Translations under genes and position numbers: made by a program
Notes under the pieces: generated by a model
Seen by the model: the letters and a program-made list of their open reading frames with translations, nothing else
Databases searched by the model: none
What the model was told of the DNA's origin: nothing
Part shown: piece after piece, positions 16,237-22,714 of the stretch
Position numbering within the stretch: position 1 is the first letter of the stretch
How the letters are laid out: every line of letters begins with the position of its first letter
NCBI GenBank assembly: GCA_031269065.1
Contig: JAIRWJ010000016.1
Coordinates: 1-35,556, forward strand
DNA from: Rickettsiales bacterium
GTDB taxonomy: Bacteria > Pseudomonadota > Alphaproteobacteria > Rickettsiales > UBA1997
Length of the DNA: 35,556 bases
Reading direction: 5' to 3'

Positions 16237-16734
16237 GGTATTTTTTTGATGATTACAACGATATACTAGATACTATAATTATTATTATTTTCAACAGTTT
16301 ATAAAAATTAAAAATAATTATTCTGAATGACTAAATATTTAAAATATTAGGTATAACCATTCCTGGCGGATTTTGTGCCTATGTGAAAAAAATTCATCAT
16401 CTTCTACACCAAAAACATCGCTGAAACAATTCCACTAGCCTCCACACGGACCACATGGAGAGCCTTTGTGGAGCTCGGCCCCATTCGCAAGCGTTAATAA
16501 GTAATGAATATAGTATAATACATCTTTGGAATGATGAATTTGGCAGCAAGTTCAAACAAACAGAACCAAAAAGTCTTGAATAGATGAAATTAGATTCCAA
16601 ACAAGATTTAGACCGCCAAATCTCCGAAAAGTAGGGCTTCAAAAAAAATGTTCCAAAGGGGGTTGCATATAATTATATTTATGATATAATGTAACTATAA
16701 TATATGGATTTTATTAATAAATAAAAGGATTTAT
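16237..16734. other. 498-base intergenic region, virB6 / His-rich gene
   Basis: The divergent spacer holds the promoter of the histidine-rich gene at its right end (16663-16690). The left 150 bases are very AT-rich and probably contain the virB6 promoter, but no convincing hexamer pair can be chosen. The middle (about 16385-16645) is less AT-rich. It shows an 81-codon minus frame and, on the plus strand, a broken frame reading HLWNDEFGSKFKQTEPKSLE before a TAG. Neither has a ribosome binding site or a recognised family. A decayed gene remnant is possible. Confidence 0.4.
16663..16690 (+). promoter_or_regulatory. Predicted sigma70 promoter of the His-rich gene
   Basis: TTGCAT at 16663-16668 and a perfect TATAAT at 16685-16690 are spaced by 16 bases, 45 bases upstream of the ATG. 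A second TATAAT at 16696-16701 lies just downstream. An AAGGA ribosome binding site precedes the start codon. Confidence 0.65.
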
Positions 16735-17163
16735 ATGAAAAGCGAACTAATTTATAAAGTACTTATTCTCGGCCTATTGGGTTGTCTGGCCATTGGTGCA
16801 GCTAAAGCAGACTCAACTGGTTTGTTGAAAGATGATGATGGGGCTCTGGAGAAATATTCTAGTGGTGCCGGACAAATTATAAAAATAGATGAGGATTCAG
16901 ACTATTCGGAGGATATAGAAGAAGACGAAGTAGATATGGAAGAAGTGGGCGAGATAGAAATAGGCAAAGGATTTCATAGAAAACACGGTCATCATCACAA
17001 GGGCCACAGCCAGAACCACAAGGGCCACGGTCATCATCATGGTCGCCATCACAAGGGCCACGGCCATCATAAAGATCATCACCACGGCGGTCATCAAAGT
17101 CATGACCACCAGGGGCGCCATGAATATCATATTTATGTGCATCATGTATATGACAAAAACTAG
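16735..17163 (+). CDS. Secreted acidic/histidine-rich protein, likely metal-binding
   Basis: The 142-residue protein has a signal peptide (VLILGLLGCLAIGAAKA, cleavage near residue 25). A strongly acidic segment (about 50-76, EDIEEDEVDMEEVGEIE) leads into a C-terminal tract (about 78-142) in which 26 of 66 residues are histidine, mixed with Gly and Lys in HHKGHGHHH-type runs. Such tracts bind Ni, Zn, Cu or Co in proteins like Hpn or the HypB and ZnuA His loops, but I know no exact family for this layout. It would act in the periplasm or outside the cell. The start is well supported by AAGGA and a promoter. The gene is monocistronic and convergent with comEC. The AAGGGCCAC codon pattern recurs three times, showing growth by internal duplication. 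Confidence 0.85.
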   Translation: MKSELIYKVLILGLLGCLAIGAAKADSTGLLKDDDGALEKYSSGAGQIIKIDEDSDYSEDIEEDEVDMEEVGEIEIGKGFHRKHGHHHKGHSQNHKGHGHHHGRHHKGHGHHKDHHHGGHQSHDHQGRHEYHIYVHHVYDKN

Positions 17164-17206
17164 GGAAAATCCAACGCCCGTCTCGGAGTGTTCCGATATC
17201 ACATAT

Positions 17207-17227
17207 TAGGAGGATTTTCTGCTCCTA
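17207..17227 (+). terminator. Possible terminator of the His-rich gene
   Basis: TAGGAG (17207-17212) pairs with CTCCTA (17222-17227) around a nine-base loop, followed by TTTCTCTCTCT. The stem is short at six pairs, so this is only a candidate. Confidence 0.35.
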
Positions 17228-17230
17228 TTT

Positions 17231-17263
17231 CTCTCTCTGGATCTCTACAAAGTCCAGGGAGAG
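17231..17263. other. Strong hairpin over the comEC stop codon
   Basis: CTCTCTCTGGA (17231-17241) and TCCAGGGAGAG (17253-17263) form an 11-pair stem, one pair being G-U on the RNA, with an 11-base loop. It spans the stop codon of comEC on the minus strand. There is no U-run on either side, so it may protect the convergent 3' ends rather than terminate transcription. Confidence 0.4.
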
Positions 17264-19329
17264 GAATCTTGATTTTGTACTGAAGTTAATAATTTCTCCC
17301 GCTGTCGACTGCAGCTATTGAACCATGGTCTACCGCGACTGGGTTTTTTTGTATGGACTATATTAAAATTGGATGCACCTTCGCCTAGGCGGAAATTTTT
17401 ACCTTTGTGAATTTTTAGGTCATGGCCATTACGATGGAATACCAGTGAATCTACGCCAAGCTGAACCCGACTGCATTTTTGTGTTCCATCGCTTCCACAA
17501 GAATCTAACCTTTCCAGAGAAAGGTCTAGATAGTTATTCTTTCCAAATTTGCCTAGAATATTTCTTATTTGCCTTTTATTAGAACCATAGGCGTAGGCTC
17601 TGTTTCTTTCATCAAAGAATATAACTATCCCGTTATTATTATCTACAATTACGTCTGGCTTTTTGGTGAATATAATAGAGAGCAGCCCAAACACATACAA
17701 ACATATACCTAACTTCCTCCAACTTTGGGTCCAGAGAGAGGCCCATAGTATTCCAAACACAATTATGGCCATTGTGGTTATGCTCGGAGACTGGACACGA
17801 ATCACAGATCCAGGCATTCTGCCAAGCAATTTAAGTAGGACTATGACACCGTCAACCACATAGGATAGAGGGTAGATCAGAAAGGACTCTGCTCCCAAAG
17901 GGTATAGAATAAGAGACAGTAAACCAATAGGTATGACTAAAAAACTAATGACCGGATTTATGACCATGGTCGCCATAATTTTATAAAAGCTAAACGTGTT
18001 GAAACTGTATATTTCGAGTGGAGCCATGGCCGCCTCTATGAGAAGAGATATTATAAAGTTAGTCCTGAGACTTTCTGTAAACCCACTTCTAAAATGCATC
18101 TGTTCGTCTACTTCGTGGGTATAGTAATAGTTCACAAAGGCTATCATGACCAGAGATGAAATGAAGGACATGTAGAAACCAATTCTAAATAGTAGATCTG
18201 GCCTTATAAGAATCATGCCAAACATGCTAAACATCACAGACCTTAGGGGATTGTTAAATCTATCTAACATTATACTAAAAAGATTTATCACATTTATTGT
18301 ATAGGCTCGAACCGAAGATATAGAAAAGCCTCCGACTAGCAGATAGAGGGAATTTATTAGCAGGGAAATGGCAGCCGATATTTTGTACACATTGAATTCC
18401 GACGCTAGAGCATTAAATTTGTCCAGAATTTCCTTTAGCACAAGCAAAACGGCCTGGGAGAGAATCAGCATATGTACGCTGGAGACCGAGAGAGTGCTGG
18501 CTAGTCCTAGATTATTGATCAGTTTCATCAAATCTCTGTTTACCAGACCCCGATAGCCAGTTAAAATTGTAGCTATCATATTTGTCGAGAGGCTCTGGCG
18601 GACGGAGATTATGCGCACCGCTAGCTTTCTGCGGAATTCGTTTATCCTCTGTCTGAAGGTTTGTCTTCTTCGACCCACAGTAGCTACCTCTTCACCCTGT
18701 TTTTTGATCACACCGCCATAGCCTGTAGATCCAATTTTTCGGAAGTAAAAATACATCTGAAGATCAAATTCCGAACCAAATTTCTTACCTTCTATAGGCA
18801 CGAGAGTAGCTTCCACCTGGGATGGGCCAAACTTTATCTCCTCTCTAGGATTTCGGAGTTTGACTCTGACTTTTTGGGGGAACTTAAATTTGCTATCCCT
18901 AGCAAAAGCACCATTTTTATTGATAGCCTCAATCCTATCGACATTGACCACTATGTATTTCAGTGGATCCCCATTTCCTGAAAAATTTAATATCTCATCC
19001 TCTATATCACCGTAAATGAGAACTCTTCCCAAATTATATTTCACTGTCGGAAAATCATATTTGGCTATGTGTTTATTAGCTCTCAGAAAGCCCAGAGCAG
19101 AGAATGCTAGAGCTATGGAGACTATTCCCAGAATAGAGTTCCTTCCCATCAGAGCAGCAGCCGAACTTATTAGAAACAGACCCAGTATAAGGATTGGGTC
19201 AAAACAATAGCTGAATCTTAGAAATACCCCTAGAGCAAAAAACACCGGCAGCCAGAGAATATGGCTACTCCTATCTCCATAGAACTGTTTCTTTAGCTTT
19301 TCTAGAATATCAGAGATTTTGCTATTCAA
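17245..19329 (-). CDS. comEC: ComEC/Rec2 family DNA-uptake channel protein
   Basis: ComEC forms the inner-membrane channel for single-stranded DNA in natural transformation. The 694-residue protein has N-terminal membrane helices, an OB-like DUF4131 region (about 85-215) and the multi-helix Competence domain starting near LTGYRGLVNRDL. The motif usually read as GLAHLLAISGLHM is changed here to GLASTLSVSSVHM. The region after the last helix is the degenerate C-terminal domain seen in alphaproteobacteria, with PDVIVDNNNG and a final GRPW. The HxHxDH metal-binding motif of the Bacillus type is absent. The start is probably the TTG at 19329, which overlaps the upstream barrel gene by eight bases (TTGAATAG). 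In rickettsiae ComEC often persists without a visible competence apparatus. Confidence 0.88.
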   Translation of the reverse strand: MNSKISDILEKLKKQFYGDRSSHILWLPVFFALGVFLRFSYCFDPILILGLFLISSAAALMGRNSILGIVSIALAFSALGFLRANKHIAKYDFPTVKYNLGRVLIYGDIEDEILNFSGNGDPLKYIVVNVDRIEAINKNGAFARDSKFKFPQKVRVKLRNPREEIKFGPSQVEATLVPIEGKKFGSEFDLQMYFYFRKIGSTGYGGVIKKQGEEVATVGRRRQTFRQRINEFRRKLAVRIISVRQSLSTNMIATILTGYRGLVNRDLMKLINNLGLASTLSVSSVHMLILSQAVLLVLKEILDKFNALASEFNVYKISAAISLLINSLYLLVGGFSISSVRAYTINVINLFSIMLDRFNNPLRSVMFSMFGMILIRPDLLFRIGFYMSFISSLVMIAFVNYYYTHEVDEQMHFRSGFTESLRTNFIISLLIEAAMAPLEIYSFNTFSFYKIMATMVINPVISFLVIPIGLLSLILYPLGAESFLIYPLSYVVDGVIVLLKLLGRMPGSVIRVQSPSITTMAIIVFGILWASLWTQSWRKLGICLYVFGLLSIIFTKKPDVIVDNNNGIVIFFDERNRAYAYGSNKRQIRNILGKFGKNNYLDLSLERLDSCGSDGTQKCSRVQLGVDSLVFHRNGHDLKIHKGKNFRLGEGASNFNIVHTKKPSRGRPWFNSCSRQREKLLTSVQNQDSSPWTL

Positions 19330-20497
19330 ATTTCAACATATAGGACAGGCCCACTCCCCAAGAGCTTAATTTATCCCTCTGGCTTTTTCCATCAGAACCA
19401 CTGCTATAACCTTCTTCATACTTTCTAGAAAAATCTACGGCTACACCATTTTGGAACATGTAGCCAATACTAACCTGCACCATCTGTGAAATCCTGGTGG
19501 TGCCGCCATTATCCTTGAATATTTTAGCACTCCAGCTGGTACCAAAGTTCCATCTATCATAGAAAAATGGTAGGTTAGCTGATGTGTAGAACACATCAGA
19601 TTTTGGCTTTCCACCATAGTTATGTAATGCTACCAGCTCTAGCGCCGGTGCAGCTCCAATTTTGTCCCTGGTTTCCTCGATAATAAATTCCAGACCAAAA
19701 ACATAGCCGAGTTCGGACTTCTTTTCCGGATCATTTGTTGCTAGTCTTCTGAAACCAAAGTTAATTCCATAGCTGTCAAGGGCAGGGAAATTGACCGTAA
19801 AAGAAAAATTCTCAAGAATATTTCCAACATTGCCTATATCGCCCTTTAGATCGTAGGCTCCTCTGTCACTCAGCAAGCTATGACTCAGAAATGTCACATC
19901 ATTGCGGAAGAAATTTGCCCTAGCTGTCATTATGGGTAAGGTCATAGCTACATAGAAGCCCAACTTTTCGTAGAGCTGATAGCTGTTGATCATATCAGTG
20001 CCGCATATTCCGTAGTATTTATTCTTTAGTGCCTGACCGAAACTCGGATTAAATTTGCCCGCACCGATTAGAAGCCGTTCTTCCTTGTACTCTAAATCAA
20101 TTTCCTCGGCCACAACCCCATATCCTCTGAAAAAATAATGTTTCCTCGGCAAATAGCCTTCATCTCCATAATTTTCCCGGTGTACAACGGGGCGTAGACC
20201 CAGATTTGCATGAACAAGAAAACTGCTGCTAATATAAAAGCCATTATCCAGATAGATTTCCAGAAATGACTTTTTTCTCTCATCACCTTCCCTACCATCG
20301 TTACCATCTAGTAGAGAATCAAAACTATATTTGGTAAAAATTTTACCTTCAGCTCTGGGAAAACTTTTCTCCCCTTCTGTGGTTGTATATTTAGTTCTGG
20401 AACTTTCTGCAGTCAAACCATTTGCTTCAGCATAGCACAACGCCATCAGTCCTACACTAAGGACCAAAAAGTTACAAAATTTTATCTTTGTTTTCAC
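19322..20497 (-). CDS. Outer-membrane beta-barrel (porin-like) protein
   Basis: The 391-residue protein starts with a signal peptide (FLVLSVGLMALCYAEANG). Many alternating strands with aromatic girdles follow, for example GFYISSSFLVHANLGLRP, LLIGAGKFNPSFGQAL and WGVGLSYMLKF near the C-terminus. It ends Leu-Lys-Phe-Glu, one residue past the usual terminal Phe. The KFNPSFG and NKYYGICGTDM region resembles porin-like proteins of alphaproteobacteria that are annotated only as hypothetical. The start is a GTG at 20497 with no clear ribosome binding site. It overlaps comEC by eight bases, so the two are translationally coupled. A small-molecule pore or a surface protein is likely; a role in DNA entry is speculative. 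Confidence 0.8.
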   Translation of the reverse strand: MKTKIKFCNFLVLSVGLMALCYAEANGLTAESSRTKYTTTEGEKSFPRAEGKIFTKYSFDSLLDGNDGREGDERKKSFLEIYLDNGFYISSSFLVHANLGLRPVVHRENYGDEGYLPRKHYFFRGYGVVAEEIDLEYKEERLLIGAGKFNPSFGQALKNKYYGICGTDMINSYQLYEKLGFYVAMTLPIMTARANFFRNDVTFLSHSLLSDRGAYDLKGDIGNVGNILENFSFTVNFPALDSYGINFGFRRLATNDPEKKSELGYVFGLEFIIEETRDKIGAAPALELVALHNYGGKPKSDVFYTSANLPFFYDRWNFGTSWSAKIFKDNGGTTRISQMVQVSIGYMFQNGVAVDFSRKYEEGYSSGSDGKSQRDKLSSWGVGLSYMLKFE

Positions 20498-20687
20498 AGT
20501 AACACCATGGTATATATGTTATCACAAGCATCAAGAATATTTATATAATGTCAATGATATCGAGTTCGCAGTATCTCAAACAAATTCAACCTCTTCCTCT
20601 AACAGATATTTAAATAGGGTATACAGGGACTGATAACTACTCATACTTTTGAAAATTCCAAAAATGGGAAAGTGGTTTTGTCGCTTT

Positions 20688-22508
20688 CTACCCTTCCTCC
20701 TCAACTTTGGAGTATTTCTTCCTGTCGTTTGCCGATAGGTATTTCTTTCTTAGCCGCAGATTTTTCGGTGTCACCTCCAGCAGCTCATCATCACCTATGT
20801 AGGTTATCATCTGTTCCAGACTCATCTGGTGGGGCGGAGTCAGAATAATATTCTCATCGCTACCGGCGGCCCGGACATTTGTTAGTTTCTTAGTTCTTAG
20901 CACATTAACTATCAGATCATTGTCCCGGGCATGCTCACCGACAATCATGCCATCGTAGACCTTGTCGTGGGGGCCTATGAACATGATGCCTCTTTCCTGG
21001 ATATTGAACAGAGCGTAGGGAATGGCCTCTCCTTGACCATTGGATATGAGGACACCTTTTCTTGAATTCGGAATTTCCCCTTTGTATTCCTGGTAGGAGT
21101 GGAATATCTTATGCAGCACGCCAGATCCCCGGGTGTCTGTCATGAATTCACTCTGGTAGCCCATCAATCCCCGAGAAGGAACTATCATCACTATTCTCGT
21201 CCTACCATAGCCGCAGGGTCTCATCTCTTTCAATTCTCCTTTACGTCTACTAAGCTTGTCTACAACTGGTCCGCTAAATTTTTCGTCGATATCTATGACC
21301 ACCTCCTCGATAGGCTCAAGTTTGTTACCATTCTCATCCACCCTGAACAGAACCTTTGGTTTGCCTATGGCCATCTCATAGCCTTCCCGACGCATGGTCT
21401 CGATCAGAATTCCGAGTTGCAGTTCACCCCGGCCGCCAATCTCAAAGCTGTCCATATCGCCTGTTTCTCTGACAGTTATGGCTACATTGCTCTCCTGCTC
21501 GGCGAATAGCCTATCCCTCAGGAATCTAGATGTGACCTTGGTGCCTTCTTTCCCGGCAAATGGGGAATCATTGACGGATATGGTTATTGACATGGTTGGG
21601 GCGGTAATAGCGGTAGATTTTATGGGCTCAGTAACCAGTGGATCACAGATGGTATCGGCTACCGTGGCCCGCTCTAGTCCCGCTATAGAGACTATGTCTC
21701 CGGCCTCTACATTCTCCACGGAAACCTTCTTTATGCCTCGGAAGACAAACATCTTAGTTAGTCTTCCTCTCTCAACGGTTTCTCCAGCTAGGTTGATCGC
21801 CTTTATAGGCATATTCATTGTCGCTCTGCCTCCTTGAACCTTTCCTATTAGCATCCGGCCCACGTAAGGATTATAATCCAGTATTGTGGCAAGCATTGAA
21901 AAGGGTGCCTTCAGGTCAACGTTCGGTTCTCTTACGTGTTCCAGCACAAGATCCATAAGGAGTCTCATGTCTTTTTCTTCATCTCCCAGATTCTTGACAC
22001 ACCAGCCATCCCTTCCCACCGCATAGAGTACGGGAAACTCAAGCTGTTCCTCGTTGGCATCCAGATTTATGAACAGATCGAATATTTCATTGAGTACCTC
22101 CTTAGGCCGGGCATCGTTTCGGTCGACCTTGTTCACCACCACAATTGGCTCCAAACCTAGCGCCAGAGCCTTGGAGAGCACAAATTTTGTCTGGGGCATT
22201 GGGCCTTCGGCCGCATCCACCAGCAGTATAACCCCATCGACCATGGACAACACGCGCTCTACCTCACCTCCAAAGTCTGCATGGCCCGGAGTGTCAATTA
22301 TGTTTATGGTATGTCCGCTGTAGTCTATGGAGGTACACTTGGCCAGTATGGTTATACCTCTTTCCTTCTCTAGGTCGCCGCTGTCCATGACTCTGTCCTC
22401 AATCTTCTCATGGAGAGCGAAGGTTCCACTCTGCCTCAGCAGTTGGTCCACTAGAGTAGTTTTACCATGGTCCACATGGGCTATGATAGCGATATTTCTT
22501 ATGCTCAT
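20688..22508 (-). CDS. typA: Translational GTPase TypA/BipA
   Basis: TypA (BipA) is an EF-G-like GTPase that assists 50S assembly and translation under stress, especially cold. Nucleotide motifs are intact: G1 AHVDHGKTT (10-18), the switch region ERGITI, G3 DTPGHADF (72-79) and G4 NKVD (126-129). A beta-barrel domain 2, EF-G-like domains 3 and 5 (GRGELQLGILIETMRREG) and the TypA-specific C-terminal domain (PSRGLMGYQSEFMTDTRG, then ARDNDLIVN) complete the protein. Its 606 residues are the normal length. The codon after the AUG context lacks a Shine-Dalgarno. A 7-bp hairpin and a promoter lie in the 206-base divergent gap with the AsmA-like gene. It is not in an operon. Confidence 0.97.
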   Translation of the reverse strand: MSIRNIAIIAHVDHGKTTLVDQLLRQSGTFALHEKIEDRVMDSGDLEKERGITILAKCTSIDYSGHTINIIDTPGHADFGGEVERVLSMVDGVILLVDAAEGPMPQTKFVLSKALALGLEPIVVVNKVDRNDARPKEVLNEIFDLFINLDANEEQLEFPVLYAVGRDGWCVKNLGDEEKDMRLLMDLVLEHVREPNVDLKAPFSMLATILDYNPYVGRMLIGKVQGGRATMNMPIKAINLAGETVERGRLTKMFVFRGIKKVSVENVEAGDIVSIAGLERATVADTICDPLVTEPIKSTAITAPTMSITISVNDSPFAGKEGTKVTSRFLRDRLFAEQESNVAITVRETGDMDSFEIGGRGELQLGILIETMRREGYEMAIGKPKVLFRVDENGNKLEPIEEVVIDIDEKFSGPVVDKLSRRKGELKEMRPCGYGRTRIVMIVPSRGLMGYQSEFMTDTRGSGVLHKIFHSYQEYKGEIPNSRKGVLISNGQGEAIPYALFNIQERGIMFIGPHDKVYDGMIVGEHARDNDLIVNVLRTKKLTNVRAAGSDENIILTPPHQMSLEQMITYIGDDELLEVTPKNLRLRKKYLSANDRKKYSKVEEEG

Positions 22509-22525
22509 TTTATCTATACTAAAAG

Positions 22526-22544
22526 ATTTCCAAAAACTGGAAAT
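22526..22544 (-). promoter_or_regulatory. Hairpin in the typA leader
   Basis: ATTTCCA (22526-22532) and TGGAAAT (22538-22544) form a perfect seven-pair stem with a five-base loop, 18 bases upstream of the typA ATG. It would sit in the 5' leader of the predicted transcript and could affect initiation. No known element is recognised. Confidence 0.35.
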
Positions 22545-22552
22545 AGAATCTC

Positions 22553-22580
22553 ATTGTAGTCATAAACAAATAAAAAACAA
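22553..22580 (-). promoter_or_regulatory. Predicted promoter of typA
   Basis: On the minus strand TTGTTT (22580-22575) and TACAAT (22558-22553) are spaced by 16 bases, about 45 bases before the typA start. Confidence 0.5.
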
Positions 22581-22714
22581 GAAAATTGGTTTTTGAAGTT
22601 TGACCCAATATCAGCCAGTATAGAGGTTTGTTCTGCCTAATTGTATTTTTATAATTATCTCATTTACATTTACTAGAATCATCTTATTATAATATAAGGT
22701 ATTTAGAATGTACT

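Noticed and set aside
16980..17110. Short repeated units in the His-rich gene that might suggest a CRISPR-like array.
   Set aside because: The units are irregular, within a coding frame and made of histidine codons; there are no spacers of constant length.
16897..17202. Minus-strand Met/Val-rich frame opposite the His-rich gene.
   Set aside because: It is simply the antisense of CAT/CAC histidine codons; signal peptide, promoter and ribosome binding site support the plus strand.
17231..17263. Rho-independent terminator for comEC.
   Set aside because: The hairpin is strong, but it spans the stop codon and no U-run follows on either strand; I list it only as a hairpin.
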